From contig CAMPCG010000019.1 of the NCBI GenBank assembly GCA_946644025.1, positions 1 through 19,001 of the forward strand: DNA of 19,001 bases, given 5' to 3'. The notes below the pieces were generated by a model. That model searched no databases, was not told the origin of the DNA, and saw nothing but the letters and a program-made list of their open reading frames with translations. Each line of letters begins with the position of its first letter. The first letter of the stretch is position 1. Origin of the DNA: an uncultured Prevotellaceae bacterium (GTDB lineage Bacteria > Bacteroidota > Bacteroidia > Bacteroidales > Bacteroidaceae). A program made the translations under genes and the position numbers. Positions 1-6,490 of this stretch are shown here, one piece after another.

Positions 1-54
1 ATTCCTGGTCAAGGGATTTTAAGTCCCTCGTGTCTACCATTCCACCATCGCGGC
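1..54 (-). tRNA. tRNA-Leu(UAA), 5' part only
   Basis: Read on the minus strand, the sequence begins GCCGCGA (acceptor strand, positions 54-48). It continues with a D-arm typical of a long class II tRNA (GGTGGAATGGTAGACAC). The anticodon stem-loop is AGGGA-CTTAAAA-TCCCT, with anticodon TAA at loop positions 34-36, so it decodes UUA (Leu). The variable arm, T-arm and acceptor 3' strand lie beyond the window's left edge. A promoter on the same strand lies upstream at 113-144. Confidence 0.88.
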
Positions 55-112
55 CAGTGGAAGACGTCAAAAGCCCCGTGTGAAGGGGACAGGAGGCTCG
101 TGAAAGCGCGTG

Positions 113-144
113 CAAAGTTAAGGATAATTCCCGTAACGGCCAAA
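113..144 (-). promoter_or_regulatory. Bacteroidetes-type promoter of tRNA-Leu
   Basis: On the minus strand TTTG (144-141) is followed after exactly 20 nt by TAACTTTG (120-113). This fits the Bacteroidetes primary sigma pattern TTTG-N19/20-TAnnTTTG. It points at the tRNA-Leu, whose mature 5' end lies 58 nt downstream, implying a short processed leader. Confidence 0.75.
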
Positions 145-191
145 TATTTCGTCATCTTTCTTCATATTTTGAAAAGAAAGTTCAGATTTTT

Positions 192-223
192 TTTGCACAT
201 CTTATTTTTTTCTCTTACTTTTG
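192..223 (+). promoter_or_regulatory. Bacteroidetes-type promoter of ftsK
   Basis: TTTG (192-195), a 20-nt spacer and TACTTTTG (216-223) match the Bacteroidetes -33/-7 consensus. The ftsK start lies 51 nt after the -7 element. It is divergent from the tRNA-Leu promoter 48 nt away, so the 220-nt spacer between the two genes is a divergent promoter region with nothing else recognisable in it. Confidence 0.75.
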
Positions 224-274
224 CAGTGTTTTTCAGATGTAGCATAGAAACTTTAGACGAAGCATAGAAATTAG

Positions 275-2755
275 ATGGTAAAGAATAAGAAAAAGAAGTC
301 TGCTGCCTCGCACTCGGGGGAGCCTCGTCCCTCGCTCCTTGAAGCGATGGGCCTGCGGCGTGTGGCAGACATATTCATGAGCGAGCGTCTCCACTTCTTC
401 CTCGGTGTGACGCTCTTTGCCGTGTCGGTGTGCATGGCGTGGGCCTTCGTGTCCTATCTGACCACCGGCGCCGCCGACCAGAGCCTCATCGAGAATCTGC
501 GCGATGGCGAGCTGGCCAACGAGGACGGCAAGTTTCAGAACGCCATTGGCAGCCTGGGGGCCTACACCTCCTACTTCCTCATGAAGCGCTGCTTCGGCCT
601 GGCCGCCTTTGGTGTCCCGTTGCTGCTCTTCGTGGTGTCGCTGGCGCTGATGAAGGCCTACAAGCCCTCGCTGCTGAAGTGGTTCATGTGCGTGACGCTC
701 GTCGTGGTGTGGGCGTCGCTGGCCTTGGCGTGGTTCGTCACGCCCTTCGCCACGTCGCTCCATTTCTGCCCCGGCGGCGACCATGGCCTCTACGTGGGCC
801 ATCGCATCGTGGGCCTCGTGGGCTCGCCGGGACTCTTCGCCCTGCTGGCCGTCGTGGCCCTGCTCTTCCTGATGTACCTCAGCGGCGAGACCGTGTTCTT
901 CCTGCGTAACCTGTTCAACCCCAAGGGATTCTTGAAGAAGGTGAAGTTCGTGGTGACCAACCCCGACGAAGAGCCCTCGGGGGAGGACTCCTACGAGAGC
1001 CAGATACAGCCGCAGGACGAGGACCTGGTCTTTGACAACCCCGAGACGGAGACCATCGACTTCGAGCACCAGCCCGCCGAAACGCCGGTGGCAGCTCAGC
1101 CCGTTCAGCCCGCTCACCCCTCGCCCTTCACCCCTCAACCCCCGAAAGACAGCGAGCTCGTCATAGAGACCGCCAAGGAGGAAGAGAAGGCCGATGGACA
1201 GAACCTCGTGGCCGTGGGCGACGAGATGCTGGAACCCTACGACCCCAAGCGCGACCTGGAGAACTATCACTACCCCACGCTCAACCTGCTGAAGGTCTAC
1301 GAGGACGACGGCCGACCCTACATCGACATGGGCGAGCAGACGAAGAACAAGGACCGCATCGTAGAGGTGCTGCGCAACTTCGGCATAGAGATTAACAGCA
1401 TCAAGGCCACCGTGGGCCCCACCATCACGCTCTACGAGATTACCCCGGCACAGGGTGTGCGCATATCGAAGATACGCAACCTGGAGGACGACATCGCCCT
1501 CTCGCTCAAGGCGCTCGGCATACGTATCATCGCGCCCATACCCGGAAAGGGAACCATCGGCATAGAGGTGCCTAACGAGAAGAAGAGCATCGTCTCCATG
1601 CAGAGCGTGCTCAACTCGAAGAAGTTCCAGGAGACGACCATGGACCTGCCCTGCGCCATGGGAAAGACCATCACCAACGAGGTCTTCATGTTCGACCTGG
1701 CCAAGGCGCCCCACCTGCTCGTGGCCGGTGCTACGGGACAGGGAAAGTCGGTCGGACTGAACGCCATACTCACCTCGCTGCTCTACAAGAAGCACCCCGC
1801 AGAGCTGAAGATAGTGCTCGTAGACCCGAAGATGGTGGAGTTCAGCATCTACCGCACCATAGACAAGCACTTCCTGGCCTCGCTGCCCGAACAGTTCGAC
1901 GACCCCATCATCACCGACACCAGCAAGGTGATACGCACCCTGCAGAGCCTCTGCGTGGAGATGGACTCGCGCTACGAACTGCTCAAGGAGGCCGGCGAGA
2001 GAAACATCAAGGACTATAACCGCAAGTTCATAGCCCGCCAGCTCAACCCCGAGAAGGGCCACAAGTACATGCCCTACATCGTCGTCGTCATCGACGAGTA
2101 TGGCGACCTCATCATGACCGCCGGAAAGGAGATTGAGCTGCCCATTGCCCGCATAGCCCAGAAGGCACGCGCCGTGGGAATACACATGGTCATTGCCACA
2201 CAGCGACCCACCACCAACATCATCACTGGAACCATCAAGGCCAACTTCCCCGCGCGTATCGCCTTCAAGGTGAGCCAGGGAATAGACTCGAAGACCATCC
2301 TTGACCGCATGGGTGCGCAGCAGCTCATTGGCCGCGGAGACATGCTCTACCTGCAGGGCAACGACCCCATCCGCGTGCAGTGTGCCTTCGTCGACACGCC
2401 CGAGGTGGTGGAAATCAACAAGTTCATAGCCGAGCAGCAGGGCTACCTCGAGCCCTTCGAGCTGCCCGAGCCCGTCATCGAGGGTGAGGGCGGGGCCGAC
2501 GGCGGAGACAACGATGCCGACCTGAGCCACCTCGACCCGATGTTCGACGACGCGGCCCGACTCATCGTCTCGTCGCAGCAAGGCAGTACCAGCCTCATTC
2601 AGCGAAAGTTCTCCATAGGCTACAACCGCGCCGGCCGACTCATGGACCAGCTCGAAAAGGCCGGAGTGGTGGGCCAGGCCCACGGCTCCAAGCCCCGCGA
2701 AGTACTCATACAAGACGAGCTGAGCCTCGAGCAGCTCATCGCCTCGTTAAGATAA
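275..2755 (+). CDS. ftsK: DNA translocase FtsK/SpoIIIE family
   Basis: An 826-residue septal DNA translocase that pumps chromosome ends through the division site and activates XerCD at dif. The N-terminal part (about residues 35-210) has four hydrophobic stretches consistent with the membrane anchor. A proline- and acid-rich linker follows (about 225-320). The RecA-like motor has Walker A GATGQGKS at 485-492 and Walker B VVVIDE at 603-608. The C-terminal winged-helix gamma domain that reads KOPS occupies roughly 755-826 and includes SLIQRKFSIGYNRAGRLMDQ. The length is normal for Bacteroidetes. The ATG at 275 suits the promoter at 192-223 and the usual lysine-rich start. It is first in a same-strand series with tdk and a permease. 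The linker holds a short C-rich direct repeat (TCACCCCTC at 1114 and 1128). Confidence 0.97.
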   Translation: MVKNKKKKSAASHSGEPRPSLLEAMGLRRVADIFMSERLHFFLGVTLFAVSVCMAWAFVSYLTTGAADQSLIENLRDGELANEDGKFQNAIGSLGAYTSYFLMKRCFGLAAFGVPLLLFVVSLALMKAYKPSLLKWFMCVTLVVVWASLALAWFVTPFATSLHFCPGGDHGLYVGHRIVGLVGSPGLFALLAVVALLFLMYLSGETVFFLRNLFNPKGFLKKVKFVVTNPDEEPSGEDSYESQIQPQDEDLVFDNPETETIDFEHQPAETPVAAQPVQPAHPSPFTPQPPKDSELVIETAKEEEKADGQNLVAVGDEMLEPYDPKRDLENYHYPTLNLLKVYEDDGRPYIDMGEQTKNKDRIVEVLRNFGIEINSIKATVGPTITLYEITPAQGVRISKIRNLEDDIALSLKALGIRIIAPIPGKGTIGIEVPNEKKSIVSMQSVLNSKKFQETTMDLPCAMGKTITNEVFMFDLAKAPHLLVAGATGQGKSVGLNAILTSLLYKKHPAELKIVLVDPKMVEFSIYRTIDKHFLASLPEQFDDPIITDTSKVIRTLQSLCVEMDSRYELLKEAGERNIKDYNRKFIARQLNPEKGHKYMPYIVVVIDEYGDLIMTAGKEIELPIARIAQKARAVGIHMVIATQRPTTNIITGTIKANFPARIAFKVSQGIDSKTILDRMGAQQLIGRGDMLYLQGNDPIRVQCAFVDTPEVVEINKFIAEQQGYLEPFELPEPVIEGEGGADGGDNDADLSHLDPMFDDAARLIVSSQQGSTSLIQRKFSIGYNRAGRLMDQLEKAGVVGQAHGSKPREVLIQDELSLEQLIASLR

Positions 2756-2760
2756 TCTTC

Positions 2761-2877
2761 TCTAACCATTCTAGATAATCTAGAAAGTCTAGCCAATCTA
2801 GAAAATCTAGCCAATCTAGCCAATCTAGAGAGTCTAGTCAATCTAGAAAGTCTAGCCAATCTAGAAAATCTAGTAAC
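2761..2877. repeat. Tandem array of 13 nine-nt units, TCTAGnnnn
   Basis: Thirteen consecutive 9-nt units fill the ftsK-tdk spacer with no insertion or deletion. The first is TCTAACCAT. The next twelve all begin TCTAG and end in AAAG, CCAA, AAAA, GATAA-like or similar four-base tails. CCAA tails alternate with AAAG or AAAA tails for most of the array. Every unit after the first contains the palindrome CTAG. The array ends 12 nt before the tdk start, so it would form nearly the whole untranslated spacer of an ftsK-tdk transcript. I know of no defined function. A related but different 9-nt array follows tdk. Confidence 0.93.
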
Positions 2878-2889
2878 CCCTCCCCAGCA

Positions 2890-3468
2890 ATGACCTCCAA
2901 CCTCCCAGGTGAAGCCCACCGCCCCGGGCGCATAGAAGTAGTCTGCGGCTCGATGTTCTCCGGCAAGACCGAAGAGCTCATCCGCCGTATGCGCCGGGCA
3001 CAGTTTGCCCGCCAGCGCGTGGAAATCTTCAAACCCTCCATCGACGTGCGCTACTCCGAGGAGGACGTCGTCAGCCACGACCAGAAGCACATACAGTCTA
3101 CACCCATCGACTCCTCGGCCAGCATCCTCCTCCTGGCCAGCGACATCGACGTGGTGGGCATCGACGAGGCGCAGTTCTTCGACGAGGGCATCGTAGACGT
3201 CTGCAACCAACTGGCCAACCGAGGCGTGCGCGTCATCGTTGCCGGACTGGACATGGACTTCCGCGGACAGCCCTTCGGCCCCATGCCGGCACTCTGTGCC
3301 ATTGCCGACGAGGTGACCAAGGTACACGCCATCTGCGTGCAATGCGGGGCGCTGGCCTACGTCAGCCACCGAAAGGTGGACAGCGAGCGGAGAGTGCTGC
3401 TCGGCGAGACCCAGGAGTACGAGCCACTCTGCCGGGACTGCTACCAGAAATCTATCAGCAATCCGTAG
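2890..3468 (+). CDS. tdk: Thymidine kinase (type II, TK1-like)
   Basis: Phosphorylates thymidine to dTMP with ATP in the cytoplasmic pyrimidine salvage pathway. The 192-residue protein has the P-loop GSMFSGKT (20-27) and the DEAQFF motif (92-97), with E93 as the expected catalytic base. It also has the flexible lasso region, and a zinc-binding domain with paired cysteines C149/C152 and C181/C184. All key residues of the family are present and the length is normal. The ATG at 2890 leaves about 13 residues before the first strand, as in many homologues. It is flanked on both sides by 9-nt tandem arrays. Its stop codon (3466-3468) falls in a degenerate unit that leads into the second array. Confidence 0.97.
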   Translation: MTSNLPGEAHRPGRIEVVCGSMFSGKTEELIRRMRRAQFARQRVEIFKPSIDVRYSEEDVVSHDQKHIQSTPIDSSASILLLASDIDVVGIDEAQFFDEGIVDVCNQLANRGVRVIVAGLDMDFRGQPFGPMPALCAIADEVTKVHAICVQCGALAYVSHRKVDSERRVLLGETQEYEPLCRDCYQKSISNP

Positions 3469-3470
3469 TC

Positions 3471-3515
3471 TCTATAGTTTCTATAGTCTCTATAGCTTCT
3501 ATAGTCTCTATAAAA
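3471..3515. repeat. Tandem array of five nine-nt units, TCTATAGnn
   Basis: Units TCTATAGTT, TCTATAGTC, TCTATAGCT, TCTATAGTC and TCTATAAAA follow one another without gaps just after the tdk stop. A degenerate unit TCCGTAGTC (3462-3470) contains the stop itself. The core CTATAG is palindromic. The unit length equals that of the array before tdk, but the sequence differs. Read in the frame of the downstream permease it would encode a VSI repeat, but the likely start of that gene lies after the array. Confidence 0.9.
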
Positions 3516-3527
3516 ACCCTTCAAAAA

Positions 3528-4640
3528 GTGTCCTCCAAAGTCATTACCTTCGACCGCTTCGTGCGTATGCTCGGCACTGGCCTGCTTGTCGTCGCCATTG
3601 TCTGGCTCCTCAACTACCTGGGCAGCGTGCTCCTGCCCTTCGCCGTGGCATGGCTGTTTGCCTACCTGCTCTTCCCGCTGGTGCACTTTGTGCAGTATCG
3701 GCTCCACGTGCCGGGCCGCGTGCTCAGCATCATCGTCACACTGCTGTTCGTCACCGCCTTGATAAGCCTCGTCGTATGGCTCATCATACCGCCCATGATA
3801 GAGCAGTTCCAGAAACTGAGCAGCCTCGTCACCACGTACATACACCAGTCGGCCCACATCACGAGCATACCCGGGGCCATACAGGAGTGGATACTTAACC
3901 ACGGCGACGACCTGGAGCGCATCGTGAGGAGCAACGACTTCAGCAGCAGCGTGAAAGAGCTGCTGCCCAAGATGTTCAGCGTGCTCGGCCAGACGGCCAG
4001 CGTCATCATCAGCATTGCCGCATCGCTCATCACCCTGCTCTACATGTTCTTCATACTGCTTGACTACGAGTACCTCACCGACAGCTGGCTGAAAATATTC
4101 CCGCCCAAGCGCCGCCCCTTCTGGCAGGCACTGGCCGCCGACGCCGAGCGCGAACTGAGCAACTACATACGCGGACAGTCGCTCGTGGCCCTCACCATGG
4201 GAATACTCTTCTGCATCGGCTTCACCATCATAGACTTCCCCATGGCCATCGGCTTGGGAATACTCATCGGAATACTCGACCTCGTGCCCTATCTCCACAC
4301 CTTCGCCCTCCTGCCAACGGCGCTGCTCGCACTGCTCAAGGCCGCCGACACAGGGCAGAACTTCTGGGTCATCTTCGCCATGGCCGTGGCCGTCTTCGCC
4401 ATCGTACAGGTAATCATCGACATGATTGTCACACCCAAGATTATGGGAAAGGCCATGGGCCTCAACCCCGCCATACTGCTGCTCTCACTCTCCGTCTGGG
4501 GCGCGCTACTCGGGTTTATAGGGCTCATCATCGCTCTGCCCCTCACCACCCTCCTCATGGCCTACTACCAGCGCTACATCACCCGTGAGAATGAAGAAAT
4601 GAATGAAATAACGGCCGAAAAGGAAAATTCCTCGGAATAA
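3528..4640 (+). CDS. AI-2E/PerM family membrane transporter
   Basis: A polytopic inner-membrane protein of the AI-2E transporter (PerM/YdiK/TqsA) family; the substrate cannot be told from sequence. From the GTG at 3528 it is 370 residues, the usual size. It has an N-terminal hydrophobic hairpin (about 14-60), another segment near 70-98, a hydrophilic extracytoplasmic region, and then a cluster of C-terminal segments. The conserved family signature DLVPYLHT...LP lies in this cluster, and VTPKIMGKAMGLNP follows. The frame is open up to 3342, but that extension overlaps tdk and would run through the 9-nt array. GTG 3528, giving VSSKVITFDRFVRM, matches family starts better; ATG at 3567 is the alternative. 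It is probably cotranscribed with tdk. The tRNA-Lys promoter begins 1 nt after its stop codon. Confidence 0.9.
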   Translation: MSSKVITFDRFVRMLGTGLLVVAIVWLLNYLGSVLLPFAVAWLFAYLLFPLVHFVQYRLHVPGRVLSIIVTLLFVTALISLVVWLIIPPMIEQFQKLSSLVTTYIHQSAHITSIPGAIQEWILNHGDDLERIVRSNDFSSSVKELLPKMFSVLGQTASVIISIAASLITLLYMFFILLDYEYLTDSWLKIFPPKRRPFWQALAADAERELSNYIRGQSLVALTMGILFCIGFTIIDFPMAIGLGILIGILDLVPYLHTFALLPTALLALLKAADTGQNFWVIFAMAVAVFAIVQVIIDMIVTPKIMGKAMGLNPAILLLSLSVWGALLGFIGLIIALPLTTLLMAYYQRYITRENEEMNEITAEKENSSE

Positions 4641-4641
4641 A

Positions 4642-4673
4642 TTTGCATATATAAAAAAAACATCGTACCTTTG
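4642..4673 (+). promoter_or_regulatory. Promoter of tRNA-Lys
   Basis: TTTG (4642-4645), a 20-nt spacer and TACCTTTG (4666-4673) fit the Bacteroidetes consensus. The mature tRNA begins 28 nt after the -7 element. The -33 element abuts the stop codon of the upstream permease. Confidence 0.78.
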
Positions 4674-4700
4674 CACCCGCTTTATAAGCAAGTCACGGTA

Positions 4701-4773
4701 GACCCGCTAGCTCAGTCGGTAGAGCACATCCCTTTTAAGGATGGGGTCTTGGGTTCGAACCCCAAGCGGGTCA
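4701..4773 (+). tRNA. tRNA-Lys(UUU)
   Basis: The acceptor strand GACCCGC (4701-4707) pairs with GCGGGTC (4766-4772), and A4773 is the discriminator. The D-arm GCTCAGTCGGTAGAGC is standard. The anticodon arm is CATCC-CTTTTAA-GGATG with anticodon TTT. The T-arm contains GGGTTCGAACCCC. The CCA tail is not encoded (the sequence continues CAAGG), as is common in Bacteroidetes. It is 73 nt long with its own promoter and terminator, so it is a single-gene unit. Confidence 0.97.
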
Positions 4774-4790
4774 CAAGGCGCTGAAAGTAT

Positions 4791-4822
4791 ACAGGCATCC
4801 GTCAGGGTGCCTGTTCTTATTT
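4791..4822 (+). terminator. Rho-independent terminator of tRNA-Lys
   Basis: ACAGGCATCC (4791-4800) pairs with GGGTGCCTGT (4805-4814) across a GTCA loop, giving a 10-bp stem with one T-G wobble. A T-rich tail, TCTTATTT, follows. It lies 17 nt after the tRNA. Confidence 0.85.
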
Positions 4823-4864
4823 ATATTGTTGTGTAGCGCTTTGCGTAAAAAGTAAGCCGTTTTT

Positions 4865-4895
4865 TTTGCCATGTCGGAAATTATGGGTAATTTTG
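4865..4895 (+). promoter_or_regulatory. Promoter of the polyferredoxin operon
   Basis: TTTG (4865-4868) and TAATTTTG (4888-4895) with a 19-nt spacer match the Bacteroidetes pattern. They leave a leader of roughly 30 nt before the ATG at 4933. This is the only clear promoter seen before the four tightly spaced genes that follow. Confidence 0.75.
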
Positions 4896-4932
4896 CCGCC
4901 AGTTTATACCAATAACAATAACCAGGCGATTT

Positions 4933-6474
4933 ATGCTAAGGAAAATCAGAATCATTCTTGCAGCGGTGTTCTTCGTGGGACTGACGCTGCTGTTTCTCGA
5001 CTTCACCGGGACGCTTCACGTGTGGCTGGGCTGGCTCAGCAAGGTGCAGGCCCTGGAGGCCATACTGGCCTTGAACGTGGCGGTCATCGCGGCACTCGCG
5101 GTGCTCACCCTCGTCTTCGGGCGTATCTACTGTTCGGTAATCTGTCCGCTGGGCGTCATGCAGGACCTCTTCGGGTGGCTGGGCAAGCGGTCGAAGAAGA
5201 ACCGCTACACCTACTCGAAAGCCAAACAGAGTCTGAGAGTTTGTGTATTCACATTCTTCCTCATATCATTAGTACTGGGTGGAGGCGTGTTTGTGCAATT
5301 GCTGGCGCCCTACAGTGCTTTCGGGCGTATCGCCACGATGCTGCTGCAGCCGCTGTGGATGCTGGGCAACAACGTGCTGGCCTCGCTGGCCGAGCGCTAT
5401 GACAGCTACGCCTTCTACTCTACCGACGTGTGGATGCGGTCGATGCCCGTGTTTGTCGTCGCCCTGCTGACGCTCGTCGTGCTGGCCGTGCTGGCCTGGC
5501 GCAACGGGCGCACCTATTGCAACACCATCTGTCCGGTGGGTACACTCCTGTCGGTCTTTGCCCGCTTCTCGTGGTTCAAGGTGCGCTTCGACGCCGACAA
5601 GTGTCGCAGCTGCTCGCTCTGCACGAAGAACTGCAAGGCGGCGTGCATCGACTTCAAGAGCCACACGGTGGACTACACCCGTTGCGTGGTCTGCGGCGAC
5701 TGCATAGAGAGCTGCAAGTTCGGGGCGCTGAAACTAAGCCACACCCCCAACCCTTCCCGCAGGGTGGAGGGGAGCCAATACGCTCAAGGCCAGACGTCTG
5801 CTGACGGGCAACAGAAAAAGGAAACGACTCCCCTCTCCCCCGAGGCAGGGGCTTCCCGCCGCTCGTTCCTCCTTGCCACCGCGCTGGCCACTACGGCCGC
5901 CCTGGCTCAGGAAAAGAAGAAGATGGACGGAGGACTGGCCGACATCGTGGCCAAGAAGGCCCCCGAGCGTCAGACACCGATAGCACCGCCGGGAGCCCTG
6001 TCGCTGAAGAACATGCAGACGCGCTGCACGGGCTGCCAGCTCTGCGTGTCAGAGTGTCCTAACGGCGTGCTGCGGCCCGGCACCGACCTCATGCACCTGA
6101 TGCAGCCCGTGATGGACTTCGACCGCGGCTACTGCCGCCCGGAGTGTACGCGCTGTAGCGACGTCTGCCCCGCCGGAGCCATCCGTCCGCTGGACGAGGT
6201 GGAGAAGTCTGCCATACAGATAGGCCACGCCGTGGTCTCGGCCGACCATTGTATTTCGGCCCTGGGCGAGGCCGAGTGTGGCAACTGTGCCCGCCACTGT
6301 CCTGCCCAGGCCATCGAGATGGTGCCCAGCGACCCCGCCGACGACCTCTCGCCCGCCGTCCCCGCCGTCAACGAGGAGGCCTGCATAGGCTGCGGCGCCT
6401 GCGAATATCTCTGCCCCGTACGTCCACTTTCGGCCATCCATGTGGAAGGCCACGAGGTACACCGTTACATCTAA
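4933..6474 (+). CDS. Membrane-bound polyferredoxin, NapH-like N-terminus plus C-terminal ferredoxin domains
   Basis: A 513-residue membrane electron-transfer protein. The N-terminal half is NapH/RdxA-like, with hydrophobic helices near 5-27, 40-60, 95-120 and 170-190. Two CxxxCP motifs occur after membrane segments (C67/C71 and C196/C200), and two CxxCxxCxxxC ferredoxin motifs follow (C224-C234 and C251-C261). A low-complexity segment (about 270-307) derived from a GC-rich repeat comes next. Then SRRSFLLATALATTAALA (308 onward) looks like a Tat signal or membrane segment. Four more cysteine clusters follow (C365-C375, C401-C412, C440-C456, C484-C494). This gives motifs for up to about six [4Fe-4S] clusters. 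The Tat-like element suggests that the last domain is exported (inference). It is first of four closely packed genes. The next encodes a Tat-lipoprotein reductase with ferredoxin motifs, a plausible electron partner. Confidence 0.88.
   Translation: MLRKIRIILAAVFFVGLTLLFLDFTGTLHVWLGWLSKVQALEAILALNVAVIAALAVLTLVFGRIYCSVICPLGVMQDLFGWLGKRSKKNRYTYSKAKQSLRVCVFTFFLISLVLGGGVFVQLLAPYSAFGRIATMLLQPLWMLGNNVLASLAERYDSYAFYSTDVWMRSMPVFVVALLTLVVLAVLAWRNGRTYCNTICPVGTLLSVFARFSWFKVRFDADKCRSCSLCTKNCKAACIDFKSHTVDYTRCVVCGDCIESCKFGALKLSHTPNPSRRVEGSQYAQGQTSADGQQKKETTPLSPEAGASRRSFLLATALATTAALAQEKKKMDGGLADIVAKKAPERQTPIAPPGALSLKNMQTRCTGCQLCVSECPNGVLRPGTDLMHLMQPVMDFDRGYCRPECTRCSDVCPAGAIRPLDEVEKSAIQIGHAVVSADHCISALGEAECGNCARHCPAQAIEMVPSDPADDLSPAVPAVNEEACIGCGACEYLCPVRPLSAIHVEGHEVHRYI
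5741..5858. repeat. GC-rich palindromic repeat inside the polyferredoxin gene
   Basis: The segment has short inverted repeats: ACCCTTCCCGCAGGGT near 5750, and GAGGGGAG (5767-5774) against CTCCCCTC (5828-5835). It ends with CTCCCCCGAGGCAGGGG. The encoded peptide (about residues 270-307, rich in P, S, G, Q and T) falls between two ferredoxin modules and keeps the frame. Composition and core resemble the other CCC-GA-GGG elements in this window. The boundaries are approximate. Confidence 0.6.
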
Positions 6475-6490
6475 CACCCACCATCGCAAT

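Noticed and set aside
233..2713. An 826-codon open frame on the minus strand opposite ftsK
   Set aside because: Its product has low-complexity V/L/H-rich composition and no recognisable domains. It arises from the GC-rich codon pattern of ftsK, which has unmistakable motifs on the plus strand.
2761..3515. CRISPR or attachment-site interpretation of the 9-nt arrays
   Set aside because: The units are far too short, have no spacers, and no integrase gene lies nearby.
3342..3527. Upstream extension of the AI-2E-type permease
   Set aside because: It overlaps tdk in another frame and continues through the 9-nt array. Family proteins start near the sequence encoded from GTG 3528.
6440..6490. Earlier in-frame start of the aldo/keto reductase
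   Set aside because: It overlaps the polyferredoxin end and would place 17 unrelated residues before a perfect Tat signal.
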